A stretch of 64,000 nucleotides of DNA from NCBI GenBank assembly GCA_041586735.1, contig JBFGZQ010000007.1, forward strand, positions 116,248 through 180,247, given 5' to 3'. Source of the DNA: Motiliproteus sp041586735. GTDB taxonomy: Bacteria; Pseudomonadota; Gammaproteobacteria; Pseudomonadales; Balneatricaceae. Positions within the stretch are counted from its first letter, which is position 1, and each line of letters starts with the position of its first letter. This document shows positions 49,176 to 57,818 of the stretch, piece by piece. The notes beneath the pieces were generated by a model. That model was not told where the DNA came from, made no database searches, and saw nothing but the letters and a program-made list of their open reading frames with translations. Made by a program: the position numbers and the translations under genes.

Positions 49176-50015
49176 CTAACGCTGGGCGACACCCAGTTGC
49201 AGATTCATCTGACGGTTGACGTCCTTGTACAGCAGGTAACGGAACTTGCTCGAGCCGCCGGCGTAGCAGGCCTGGGGGCAGAAGGCGCGCATCCAAATGA
49301 AGTCGCCGGCCTCCACTTCGACCCAATCCTGGTTCAGGTGATAAACCGCCTTACCTTCCAGCACATAGAGGCCGTGTTCCATCACATGGGTTTCGGCGAA
49401 CGGGATGACGCAGCCTGGCTTGAAGGTGACAATATTGACGTGCATGTCATGGCGCATGTCCTTGCTGTCGACAAAGCGCGTGGTGGCCCAGCCCCCGTCG
49501 GTATCGGGCATCGTGATCGGTTCGATATCCTGCTCGTTGGTCACGAAAGCTTCGGGGTGGGGCACGCCCTCGACCGCCTGGTAGTGCTTGCGGATCCAGT
49601 GGAAGCGTGCGGCCTGGTCGCTGTTATTGCGCAGGCGCCACTCGGATCCCGGCGGGATAAAGGCATAACCGCCCGGTTGCAGGCGATGAACCTCACCCTG
49701 CAGTGTCAACTCAGCCTCGCCTTCGACTACGAAGATGACCGCTTCGGCATTGGGGTTCTGCTCGGGTTTGTCGCTGCCGCCACCCGGGCTGACTTCGACG
49801 ATATACTGCGAGAAGGTTTCTGAAAAACCGGACAGCGGGCGTGCCAGGACCCAGAAGCGGCTGAGGTCCCAGAAGGGTAGATGACTGGTGACGATGTCTC
49901 GCATTACGCCCTTTGGAATCACGGCGTAGGCTTCGGTGAATATCGCGCGGTCCGTCAGTAGCTCGCGCTGACTCGGGTGCCCGCCATGAGGGGCGTAGTA
50001 GCTGGTCTTCGACAT
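49176..50015 (-). CDS. allE: (S)-ureidoglycine aminohydrolase
   Basis: A 279-residue bicupin of the AllE/UGlyAH (YlbA) family, which releases ammonia from (S)-ureidoglycine to give (S)-ureidoglycolate. The beginning MSKTSYYAPHGGHPSQRELLTDRAIFTEAYAVIPKGVMRDIVTSHLPFW, and the C-terminal cupin FAETHVMEHGLYVLEGKAVYHLNQDWVEVEAGDFIWMRAFCPQACYAGG, with its His and Glu metal ligands, are typical. A good ribosome site (GAAGAGGTATTT). It is 6 kb from the allantoinase and ureidoglycolate lyase. No allantoate amidohydrolase (AllC), which should come before it, is seen in the window. Confidence 0.9.
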   Translation of the reverse strand: MSKTSYYAPHGGHPSQRELLTDRAIFTEAYAVIPKGVMRDIVTSHLPFWDLSRFWVLARPLSGFSETFSQYIVEVSPGGGSDKPEQNPNAEAVIFVVEGEAELTLQGEVHRLQPGGYAFIPPGSEWRLRNNSDQAARFHWIRKHYQAVEGVPHPEAFVTNEQDIEPITMPDTDGGWATTRFVDSKDMRHDMHVNIVTFKPGCVIPFAETHVMEHGLYVLEGKAVYHLNQDWVEVEAGDFIWMRAFCPQACYAGGSSKFRYLLYKDVNRQMNLQLGVAQR

Positions 50016-50843
50016 AAATACCTCTTCGGTTGTGGGTCTGAACCGCGGTCGCGGTATCTAGAGTCTGCTTTATCCATGAATGCAGCGAACGCCTGCAGAG
50101 TGCGTTGCTCGCCCTTGGCTGAATAATGTTTACTACTGTATAAGACTTATGGTTGTATTCACAAATTAAATGTTTTGATTGGTTGTATTCGTTTTTACGA
50201 TAGTTGCTCGACGCGTCAACAGTCGTGGGATCTGCTGGTGTCGAGTAGGGTGTGTTAACCAGCGATCTATGTACAGGGCGTTACTCGCTACTGTCAGCGG
50301 TCATGGAATCAGGCATTGGGCATGGTTGGTGATCTTTTGTATACACCAAGGTCATGAGTATTGATCAACAGCCCCCGATCCATTCAGATTAGGAGGCTTT
50401 TTTGAAGCGTGGTTATCTATCTATGCCCTGGCTGGCCGCGTCCTTGGCATCATGATCAGTGAGTGGGGATAGAAATTGCACGTCCAGGTTCAAGTTAGTG
50501 ACCCCCTGACGGACCTGTTCTAGGTTTTGTTTGAATTTATCGTATCAATTAGATGTCAATAATGAACAACCATCAACGATTTTGTTAACAATAACGCATT
50601 TTGTGCGCTGCATGCATTAATTATGATTAATGATTTTGGCTGTCTGTGTGTACAATGCCGGACAGATACCGGCTCGATGGGTTGCTGCCGGTGTCCCTGA
50701 AAGGCGGGGTGTCATTATGGGGCTTAGTCTTTTCTTAGCGCAGCGCGATGCTGAGGCGTCCGCTGGCTTCGGGCGTCCAAAGCAAAAATTCCAGCGATGG
50801 TTATGACTGTGCTGCGCCACTGGGGACGCAGGGGGGGGGAGTG
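50016..50843. other. Intergenic region with one hairpin-T run
   Basis: About 830 bases between the start of the minus-strand allE gene and the plus-strand urea transporter. Around 50370-50404 the arms AGCCCCC and GGAGGCT (one mismatch) are followed by TTTTTTT, resembling an intrinsic terminator on the plus strand. A 61-codon frame at 50179-50364 ends just before it but has a TTG start and no ribosome site. The rest is AT-rich, with no gene I can support. Promoters of allE and of the urea transporter lie at its ends. Confidence 0.45.
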
Positions 50844-51731
50844 TTGATCACCAAGGTTTTGAAAGTCGAGACGGCGTCTTTTTGTCGGGTATTTAGCCTG
50901 ATTATGCTACAAGAGAGTGTGCTGACGGGGCTGTTATTTCTGCTGGGTATTGCCGTCAACTCAAAGACCATGCTGGTGGGGGCCGTTATAGGTGCTGTTT
51001 CGGCGGGGGTGGGTTCAAGGCTGTGGCGCTGCGGTGCCCAGGGTGCGGCATGGGAGGGCGGTAGTTTTAACGGTGCGCTCATCGGCATCGCGGTGCTGTA
51101 TTACTTCCCGCTCGCTATGAGCTCCATGGTGCTGATCCTGGTGGGGGGCGTGCTCTCCTCAATGGTCTATTACAGGATGTTGCGTTACCACTGGCTGTCG
51201 CCTTTTACCGCACCTTTCGTGGTGTCGATGTGGGTGATTCTGGTCGTGGCAGAGGCGCTGGGTTTGACGACCCATCTGGGTTCGGCTACGAGTACGGTTG
51301 ATGGGCTGGGCATGGTCATGGTTGTTCTACGCAGTATTGGCCAGGTCATGCTGCAGGAAAATGGCCTTTCAGGTGTGCTGTTTGTTGCAGGTTTGTGGAT
51401 CTGTTCGCGCCGCGCTGCTACGTGGGCGATTATAGGTGCCGGTTTAGGCTCGACCTTGGCTCAAGTTTTTGATTACCCCGTTGATCTGATTCTGGCCGGA
51501 GTCTTCGGCTTTAACGCAGCGTTAGTTGGCATTGCCCTGTCCAGTCGATTCCCTGGTCGTGTCATCGAACCGCTGTTCGGTATTATACTGACGGTGCTTA
51601 TTACACAGGGTTTTCAATTGACCCCTGTGCCGCCGCTGACTGCTCCTTTCGTACTTGCTGCCTGGTTAGTGACTATGGGGGATTGGCTGCGGAAGAAAAG
51701 CATTGGTACGTGTATTGATCCGGCCCAATGA
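50844..51731 (+). CDS. Urea transporter (UT family)
   Basis: A protein of about 295 residues with ten hydrophobic segments in two repeats. The two UT signatures are SFNGALIGIAV (first half) and GFNAALVGIALSS (second half), with PFTAPFVVSMW and PLTAPFVLAAWL, which form the urea-selective pore. I choose the TTG at 50844 after a G-rich run ending GGAG; a longer frame begins at ATG 50748 with no ribosome site. Between the ureidoglycine aminohydrolase, the purine-ureide genes and creatinase, it could import urea or export urea released by ureidoglycolate lyase and creatinase. No urease is in the window. Confidence 0.85.
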   Translation: MITKVLKVETASFCRVFSLIMLQESVLTGLLFLLGIAVNSKTMLVGAVIGAVSAGVGSRLWRCGAQGAAWEGGSFNGALIGIAVLYYFPLAMSSMVLILVGGVLSSMVYYRMLRYHWLSPFTAPFVVSMWVILVVAEALGLTTHLGSATSTVDGLGMVMVVLRSIGQVMLQENGLSGVLFVAGLWICSRRAATWAIIGAGLGSTLAQVFDYPVDLILAGVFGFNAALVGIALSSRFPGRVIEPLFGIILTVLITQGFQLTPVPPLTAPFVLAAWLVTMGDWLRKKSIGTCIDPAQ

Positions 51732-51975
51732 GCAAGCGGTTTTAACCTAGATCACAGCGTTGGTGCTCTAGTGACGATGGAGATAGATGACCGGGGTTAT
51801 CCTGTGGGTTGCCATAGCAACTGCCAAAGCACTTATACTTTGAGTGCCTGGATCTGCTAGCGGGGATCCGTGTCCAACGGTGCTGCGGTTATATCAGCGC
51901 AGGAACACCAGCAGGCGGAGACAGGTGGAGTACTCGAGCTTATTTACGTAAAACAACCGTAAATGCGAGGTGTTT

Positions 51976-52737
51976 ATGCTTGCCAGATTGGTCGTGATCG
52001 TTGTCATTGCAGTGCCCTTTTTGTGCTTAAAGTCCTTTGCCGAAGAGGTCGTTGTCGCCTTCGGCGAGAACCGCCCCCCTTTTATTATCGGGATCGGCAA
52101 ACGGGGGTTAGAGGTCGATATAGTCCGTGAAGCCCTAAAACAGAGTGGTCACAGCTTGAAGGTGGTGCAGATGCCCAATGCCCGCTTGAAAGCCACTGCC
52201 AATATAGCATTGCAGTGGGGGAGGACTGACGCTGTGGCGGGGGTAAGGGAGGGAGGCAAGGTCATGTACATGTCAGACAGCTATGTCACTTTTCATAATT
52301 ATGCGATCACCAAGGCAGCTGCTGGGATTCAGATTAATACAATCGCCGACCTCAAGGGTAAAACTGTTGTCGCCTGGCAAAACGCACGGAACGACCTAGG
52401 CGATGCTTATCGGCAGCTCGTCGATTCAGCAGTCCCGGGAGTGGCTCTGCTTAACTATTATGAGCACCCTAATCAGCGTGAGCAGGTCGAGATGTTCTGG
52501 AAGGGGCGGGCAGATGTGCTGATCATCGATAAATCGGTTTTTGTGTGGCAAAGTCGCCAGTTAGCGACGGTGATCGATACCGAGGGGGCCGTGAGTTATC
52601 ATGATGTTTTTCCCCAAGAGACACTGTTCTATGTGGTTTTCAGGCAGCAGCGCATTAGGGACGATTTTAATGATGGCTTGCGTGTAATGAAGGAAAACGG
52701 ACGCTATCAAGCACTGGTCGACAGCTATCTGGATTAG
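51976..52737 (+). CDS. Periplasmic solute-binding protein, family 3 type
   Basis: A protein of 253 residues with a signal peptide (MLARLVVIVVIAVPFLCLKSFAEE, cleavage after SFA) and a family-3 binding fold: VVVAFGENRPPFIIGIGKRGLEVDIVREALKQSGHSL and GRADVLIIDKSVFVWQSRQ. I use ATG 51976 with GAGG five bases upstream, rather than a GTG two codons earlier. As with the protein at 3228 there is no permease or ATPase beside it, so it is an orphan binding protein. It may feed a distant transporter or modulate a sensor. Neighbouring genes handle ureides and hydantoins, but the ligand is not readable. Confidence 0.78.
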   Translation: MLARLVVIVVIAVPFLCLKSFAEEVVVAFGENRPPFIIGIGKRGLEVDIVREALKQSGHSLKVVQMPNARLKATANIALQWGRTDAVAGVREGGKVMYMSDSYVTFHNYAITKAAAGIQINTIADLKGKTVVAWQNARNDLGDAYRQLVDSAVPGVALLNYYEHPNQREQVEMFWKGRADVLIIDKSVFVWQSRQLATVIDTEGAVSYHDVFPQETLFYVVFRQQRIRDDFNDGLRVMKENGRYQALVDSYLD

Positions 52738-53044
52738 GCCGCACATTATTCGTCCAGCAATGCTCTAGAGAGCCCAGCATCCTCTATCGCCCTTTTGCAA
52801 CGTCTAATGGTGGTTGTTATCTGGATAAAAAAGACCGCATAAGTTGTTGTTACCCTTTGATGTGTAAGGCATTAGTTTACTATGGCTGGGGATCGGCATT
52901 TAATGTCTTAAATGCCTATGGGTGTTTTACTTTTGGTATGCTAGCGTGGAACTTCACAAGGGGGGCTTCGGGCCGGCCATCTAGGGAACCAGCTACATCA
53001 AGTCTTAATATCCATCGCCAATAGAGTTATTGAACTAGCAAAAA
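52738..53044. other. Non-coding gap before the GntR gene
   Basis: 307 bases with no frame I can support. The GntR ATG at 53045 has no clear ribosome site (the preceding bases are AACTAGCAAAAA), so it may be weakly translated. I see no operator or RNA structure. Confidence 0.4.
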
Positions 53045-53755
53045 ATGAACGATACAACTCAGAAAAAATCAATGGACAGCGGTGTTCAGTCTATTTACGA
53101 GCAGATACTCGGTGCCATCTTTGAGCGCAAACTTCTGCCCGGTACCCGATTGAAAGAGGAGGAGCTCTGCGAAGTTTTCGGCGTGGGGCGCGGTGGTGTG
53201 AGAAAGGTACTGCAGCGGCTAGCTCACGAAAACCTAGCCGTAATCATTCCAAACAGCGGGGCCTTCATCGCCAAACCTACTATCAAAGAGTCCAAGGAGG
53301 TGTTTCAGGCGCGCAGGCTAATCGAAACGGAACTTGTAAAAGAGTTGGCCTTGCAGTTCTCTCCGGCCAAGTGCGAGGCCCTCAAAGAGCACCTGGCTCG
53401 TGAGCAGCAGGCTCACGACGCCGGTAATCACAATCAGCGCATCAGGCTATCTGGTGAATACCACCTCTTGATCGGCAAGCTGGCCGACAAGCCGGTATTG
53501 ACCGAATTTCTTCGTGAAATAATCTCCCGCACCTCGCTGATTATTGCGCTATACGAACGCACTAAATCCATCCATGGCCACGTCGCTACTCCTCCGTGCC
53601 GGGACCACGGTGCTTTGATTGAGGCCCTGGAAGCCAGAAACGTAGATCGGGCCGTGAAACTGATGAATGATCACTTGCTGGATATTGAGGCTGCGCTTAA
53701 CCTAGATCCTCCGCCAGAGCAGACCGTGAATCTGAAGAGTATCTTTGCCAGCTAA
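53045..53755 (+). CDS. GntR-family regulator with FCD domain
   Basis: A 236-residue regulator: an N-terminal winged HTH (IYEQILGAIFERKLLPGTRLKEEELCEVFGVGRGGVRKVLQRLAHENLAVIIPNSGAFIA) and a C-terminal FCD all-helical domain with likely metal-binding His (YHLLIGKLA, HGALIEAL, MNDHLLDIE). FadR-C/FCD regulators usually respond to small carboxylic acids. It lies beside the NCS1 permease, in the opposite direction, and is a candidate regulator of the permease-racemase-allantoinase unit. An intrinsic terminator follows. Confidence 0.88.
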   Translation: MNDTTQKKSMDSGVQSIYEQILGAIFERKLLPGTRLKEEELCEVFGVGRGGVRKVLQRLAHENLAVIIPNSGAFIAKPTIKESKEVFQARRLIETELVKELALQFSPAKCEALKEHLAREQQAHDAGNHNQRIRLSGEYHLLIGKLADKPVLTEFLREIISRTSLIIALYERTKSIHGHVATPPCRDHGALIEALEARNVDRAVKLMNDHLLDIEAALNLDPPPEQTVNLKSIFAS

Positions 53756-53774
53756 GGCGTAGCGCTATAGATAG

Positions 53775-53810
53775 AAAACCAGCACAAGGGTCTCCTGCGC
53801 TGGTTTTTGT
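53775..53810 (+). terminator. Terminator after the GntR gene
   Basis: Arms AAAACCAGC (53775-53783) and GCTGGTTTT (53799-53807) are perfect complements around a 15-base loop, followed by TGTTGTT. The A-rich left arm also makes it plausible for the minus strand, where the NCS1 remnant ends a few bases away. Confidence 0.8.
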
Positions 53811-53842
53811 TGTTGCATGTTTATGGCTTAAGTTACGGAAAG

Positions 53843-54018
53843 TTAGGCGCTTTGCGCCTGGGCAGCGACCGCGCACTTGCTCATCAGCACCCTGTAAGCC
53901 AGGCCTCCAATCAGGGCCCAACCACCCAGCCGAATCCGGCTAGGGCTTCCAACGCTGGAATCCAGACGGTACCCACCGAGAACATAGCGCCGATAGCAAA
54001 TGACTGTAACTGGAACGG
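53843..54018 (-). pseudogene. C-terminal remnant of a second NCS1-type permease, frameshifted
   Basis: On the minus strand the sequence FAIGAMFSVGTVWIPALEA-LAGFGWVVGP runs in one frame from 54018 and hits TGA, while the continuation LIGGLAYRVLMSK...AQAQSA is in another frame and ends at a TAA at 53843-53845. Joined, the two pieces match the pattern of an NCS1 permease C-terminus and line up with the tail of the intact permease at 54131 (SLIPAGLSYYLLMNNWSA). A single-base deletion and loss of everything upstream make it a dead fragment, directly behind the working permease gene. No sequencing-error test was possible. Confidence 0.6.
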
Positions 54019-54130
54019 TTAACGTCAAAGCTTGCTGTCGTGCAGGGTCACTAGGGTTTTCAATAGGGATTTGGCAGGGTAGGCAGATATCGCCGGTGGC
54101 TGTCCGACGCTATCTGCTTAGGGATAGCTT

Positions 54131-55495
54131 TTAGTTGCGAAAACGTGCGCAGGCTGACCAGTTATTCATCAGCAGGTAATAGGATAGTCCCGCAGGGATC
54201 AGGCTGGCGTACCAGGAGATGGAGGAGAAGGTCAGGGCAACCGCCGCTCCGAATAAAGACGCGATGATAGCCCCCCAGTTTACACCCCGATAAGGGCCAT
54301 TCTCGTTATAGAGATGATCCAGGTTGAGGCTGCGGCGACGCAGAATAAAGTAGTCCACCACCAGTACTGCGAAGATCGGACCGAGGAAGGCCGAGTAGGT
54401 CTGCACAAACAGCTGTAAGCCTGCGGACGATTCTTCTTTAACCAGCTCCCAAGGGAAGGTACAGAAGGCCAGCAGGCCGACGATGATCGTTGAGGTGCGG
54501 AACTTGAGTTTGAATACATCCATCAGGATATAGGTAGGCGGTACCACGTTGTTAAGGACGTTAGTAGTGACCTGGGCAAAGGCGATGAAGAGCAAGGTGG
54601 TGACCAGCAACGGCGTGTTGTCCACGGCGCTGGAGAAAACCTGGATAGGATCGTTAATGCCTGTCGCACCTGAGACCATCAGACCGATAAGGCCCATAAA
54701 CAGGGTGCAAGGGAGAATGGACATTGCGTATATGGTGGTCAGTAATCCGGGCTTGCTGCCCTTCTCTAGTTCCCTGGAGTAGTCGCTGACATTCAACATC
54801 ATGGTGCTGTAGATGCCCAAGAATAGCATGGTCGCTGCCCAGAAGGGGGCGCCCCAGGTGCCTTCGATGTTTACCAGGTTCGACGTGATCTCGTCACCGT
54901 ACTTGTTGATCACGCTGTAGAACATATAAACCAGCGACAGCAAAATAAAGCCACTACCGATGTTCTCCAGCCACTTGATGCCTTGGAAGCCGAAAATTGA
55001 CAGGCCGATCTGCAGAAACTGGAAGGTGATGAAGTAGAAGATCAGGTTGTCAAAACCAAACAAGGTCGCTGACACGGCGTTAAGAGCACCTGCGCCAACC
55101 CAAGATTGGAACCCGTACCAAACAATGGCAGGTACGGCTCGAACGAGACCCGGAAAGCGGGTGCCCGCGAAGCCGAAGGCACTACGTGCCTGAACCATGA
55201 ACGGAATGCCATATTTGTAGCCAGCGGCGCCGTTAAGCGCCAGAGCAATACCGATGATGAAACACCCGATTGCGATTGCAACACTGGTTTGCAGTAAGTT
55301 TAGGGTGCCCACGAGACTCGAACCCATGGCGAAAGTACCAATGGAAACGCAACCTCCGAACCAGGCTAGCAGGTAAGAGAATCGTCCCATGATACGAGTA
55401 TCTTGGGGGGCAAGAGACTCCTCGCCAGCGGCCTTGGTATGAGGCTCTCCTGGCATGATAGCGTCCGCCGCGGACATGACTGTTTCGTTTTGCAT
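54131..55495 (-). CDS. NCS1-family nucleobase/allantoin/hydantoin permease
   Basis: A 454-residue NCS1 transporter with about twelve hydrophobic segments. Typical blocks are LAWFGGCVSIGTFAMGSSLVG near the N-terminus, YKYGIPFMVQARSAFGFAGTRFPGLVRAVPAIVWYGFQSWVGAGALN and NVSDYSRELEKGSKPG. The family includes uracil, allantoin, benzyl-hydantoin and cytosine permeases. The neighbouring racemase and allantoinase favour allantoin or another hydantoin. A good ribosome site (GAGGAATTCAATT). It lies 117 bases downstream of the racemase in the same direction, so the two share a transcript. Confidence 0.9.
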   Translation of the reverse strand: MQNETVMSAADAIMPGEPHTKAAGEESLAPQDTRIMGRFSYLLAWFGGCVSIGTFAMGSSLVGTLNLLQTSVAIAIGCFIIGIALALNGAAGYKYGIPFMVQARSAFGFAGTRFPGLVRAVPAIVWYGFQSWVGAGALNAVSATLFGFDNLIFYFITFQFLQIGLSIFGFQGIKWLENIGSGFILLSLVYMFYSVINKYGDEITSNLVNIEGTWGAPFWAATMLFLGIYSTMMLNVSDYSRELEKGSKPGLLTTIYAMSILPCTLFMGLIGLMVSGATGINDPIQVFSSAVDNTPLLVTTLLFIAFAQVTTNVLNNVVPPTYILMDVFKLKFRTSTIIVGLLAFCTFPWELVKEESSAGLQLFVQTYSAFLGPIFAVLVVDYFILRRRSLNLDHLYNENGPYRGVNWGAIIASLFGAAVALTFSSISWYASLIPAGLSYYLLMNNWSACARFRN

Positions 55496-55612
55496 AATTG
55501 AATTCCTCGCGGGAGTCGGGCTCCCGATATTTTATAATTGTTCTCTATCCGAGTATTTCCTGATTCGGTCCTAGCGTTCAGGTCCCGCCGATTCTCAACC
55601 GTAAAATCTGAT

Positions 55613-56347
55613 TTATTCTGATGACAGGTGCTCAAACTGGCCGGTGAAGACCTTGGGGCGTGGGAATGCAAGGTCGCCGTGTTTGCTGGTACCCAGGCCC
55701 AGGCTGACCAGAGATTCGGCCAGTTTAACGGCCGCCGTTACGCCTTCGATCACGGGTAGGCCGACCCTTTGACTAATTTGCGCGGTCAAATCTGCCATCC
55801 CGCCGCAACCCAGTACGATCGCACCGATATTATCTTCGGCCTTGGCGCGTAAGCACTCTTCGATGATGCGTTCCAGCGCAGCATCTTCGTCGTTTTCGAG
55901 ATCAAGTACCGGTATCTCCGCTGCGCGAACGCGACGGCAGTGGTGAGAAAAACCGTAGGACTGCAGCAGGTGCTCGGCGATGATGCCGGTACGTCCAAGG
56001 GTGGTGACGATGGAGAACCGGGTGCTGATTAACGTGGCCATATGAAAGGCGGCTTCGGCGATACCGATCACCGGAGCCCGGGTCAGCTCTCGGGCGGCTA
56101 GCAGACCAGGATCGCCGAAACAGGCGACAATGTAGGCATCGACGTTGTCGGCTTCTCCGGCGCGCACCTCTTCGGCTACTCCCACCGCACTGATCGCTTC
56201 GTCGAAATGACTTTCGATGGAAACGGGGCCACTGCGAGGGTTTGTTGCCACAATGGTTGTTCCGGGAGCGGCGATGAGACGCGCGGCATCGCCCATCTTT
56301 TCGGTCATGCTTGCGGTGGTGTTCGGATTTATTAAGCGAATTTGCAT
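55613..56347 (-). CDS. Hydantoin/allantoin racemase of the Asp/Glu racemase family
   Basis: A 244-residue racemase: MQIRLINPNTTASMTEKMGDAA at the N-terminus, VACFGDPGLLAARELTRAPVIGIAEAAFH (first catalytic Cys in ACFGD), and GAIVLGCGGMADLTAQIS (second Cys in GCGGM). Hydantoin racemase HyuE and allantoin racemase HpxA share this form. With the NCS1 permease and allantoinase next door an allantoin substrate is most likely: it would interconvert (R)- and (S)-allantoin. Ribosome site AGGAGTTCGCCA. It is divergent from puuE across about 510 bases. Confidence 0.87.
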   Translation of the reverse strand: MQIRLINPNTTASMTEKMGDAARLIAAPGTTIVATNPRSGPVSIESHFDEAISAVGVAEEVRAGEADNVDAYIVACFGDPGLLAARELTRAPVIGIAEAAFHMATLISTRFSIVTTLGRTGIIAEHLLQSYGFSHHCRRVRAAEIPVLDLENDEDAALERIIEECLRAKAEDNIGAIVLGCGGMADLTAQISQRVGLPVIEGVTAAVKLAESLVSLGLGTSKHGDLAFPRPKVFTGQFEHLSSE

Positions 56348-56855
56348 TGGCGAACTCCTATGTTGTTACTTGAGAGTGATATTTTGTAATCTCAAGGAGT
56401 GTTAATGTGGTTTCTTGCCTACACTGTGCACAATCGATTGCTATCGTGTCAACATTAAATCCTCATTGTCGTTTCCAGGTGGTGCGTATTGTTTGCTGCA
56501 AAGTCTGTGGTTTACCTGCGTAGATTTAGAACTGGTCAATCTTTCTAGGCACTTATCAATCTTCTCGAGTCTTTTATAGGTTAGAGCGCTACGGTTTATT
56601 CGTGGTGTCCTGTTGCCAGTTATTTTGATGGTTTTAAGATCTTTTTGTTTGTATGGCTGTTGTAAAAAGTATTTTTTAGCTGCACCGGTCGTATGAGTGA
56701 GACTGTATTTTTGTTAGCAACCTGTACATCGTTAACGTTTTAGTTTAGCTTGGTAAACAATTCGCGGGTTTGACTTGTTCTGGTTGTTTGTGTCGGTTGT
56801 TCCAGAGCTTTAGTTATTTCGCATAAAAAATCAGCCTGTTGAGGGAGTGCCTGCT
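56348..56855. promoter_or_regulatory. Divergent control region, racemase/permease to puuE/bhc
   Basis: About 510 AT-rich bases between the starts of the racemase-permease unit and of the allantoinase-bhc unit. Promoters for both should be here. I see no confident operator; the region around 56610-56800 is rich in GTTT and TTGT runs. The puuE side ends with GAGGGAG, nine bases from the ATG. Confidence 0.5.
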
Positions 56856-57770
56856 ATGAGCAACGTTTACGATAGAGATTTACTGGGTTACGGACAGACG
56901 CCTCCTGACCCCAAATGGCCATTAAACGCCAGAGTTGCCGTCTCTTTTGTCCTTAATTACGAAGAGGGTGGCGAGCGCTGTGTGTTGCACGGTGATCAGG
57001 AGTCAGAAGCCTTTCTTTCGGAGATTGTCGGTGCTCAGCCACTTGCCGATGTGCGGCATATGAGTATGGAGTCTATCTATGAGTACGGCAGCCGAGCCGG
57101 CGTTTGGCGGCTGCTTAAGTTGTTTAAGAAACATGATATTCCACTGACAATTTTTGCTGTGGCAATGGCTGCAGAGCGCCATCCGGAAGTCATTAAGGCA
57201 ATGGCTAACGCCGGACATGAGATCTGTAGTCACGGTTACCGATGGATCGATTATCAGTATATGGACGAAGCTGAAGAGCGTGAACATATCCAAAAGGCGA
57301 TCGAGATCCTGACCAGAATAACCGGCGAGCGTCCCCTAGGTTGGTACACCGGCCGAACCAGTCCAAACACTCGGCGTCTAGTGGCTGAAGAAGGGGGGTT
57401 TTTGTATGAGTCTGATACCTATGACGATGATCTTCCCTATTGGAACCAGGTGGGGGGGCGCTCCCAGCTAACGATTCCTTACACCCTGGATACCAACGAT
57501 ATGCGTTTCGCCAGCAGTCAGGGGTTCAACTGCGGGGATCAGTTTTATACCTATCTTAAGGATGCATTCGACACGCTGTACGCCGAAGGTGAAGACAGCC
57601 CGAAGATGCTGTCTATCGGTCTTCACTGTCGATTGGTGGGTCGGCCGGCGCGGATTGCCGCCTTGGCACGGTTTCTCGAGTACGTCAAGCAGCATCAGCA
57701 TGTTTGGCTTTGTCGGAGAATCGATATCGCCAGGCATTGGCACGAACATCACCCTTGCCAGCAGCGCTAA
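56856..57770 (+). CDS. puuE: PuuE-type allantoinase
   Basis: A 304-residue polysaccharide-deacetylase-fold protein of the PuuE family, metal-independent allantoinases that open allantoin to allantoate. SNVYDRDLLGYGQTPPDPKWPLNARVAVSFVLNYEEGGE, YEYGSRAGVWRLLKLFKKHDIPLTIFAVAMAAERHPEVIKAMANAGHEICSHGYRWIDY and GWYTGRTSPNTRRLV are typical. The usual deacetylase DD..H..H metal site is not complete, as expected for PuuE. I use ATG 56856; a GTG three codons earlier touches the ribosome site. It is the first gene of a plus-strand run that continues with allA and the bhc genes, 48 bases to allA. Confidence 0.9.
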   Translation: MSNVYDRDLLGYGQTPPDPKWPLNARVAVSFVLNYEEGGERCVLHGDQESEAFLSEIVGAQPLADVRHMSMESIYEYGSRAGVWRLLKLFKKHDIPLTIFAVAMAAERHPEVIKAMANAGHEICSHGYRWIDYQYMDEAEEREHIQKAIEILTRITGERPLGWYTGRTSPNTRRLVAEEGGFLYESDTYDDDLPYWNQVGGRSQLTIPYTLDTNDMRFASSQGFNCGDQFYTYLKDAFDTLYAEGEDSPKMLSIGLHCRLVGRPARIAALARFLEYVKQHQHVWLCRRIDIARHWHEHHPCQQR

Positions 57771-57818
57771 AAAGCAACTTAGGATTAAAGATGGGCCGAT
57801 TGAGCGTAGGAGAAACTG

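Noticed and set aside
50179..50364. 61-codon frame before a terminator-like hairpin
   Set aside because: TTG start without a ribosome site and no recognisable domain; the hairpin alone is not enough.
53807..54022. Plus-strand frame of 71 codons over the NCS1 remnant
   Set aside because: It is antisense to the decayed permease, with no ribosome site or recognisable protein.
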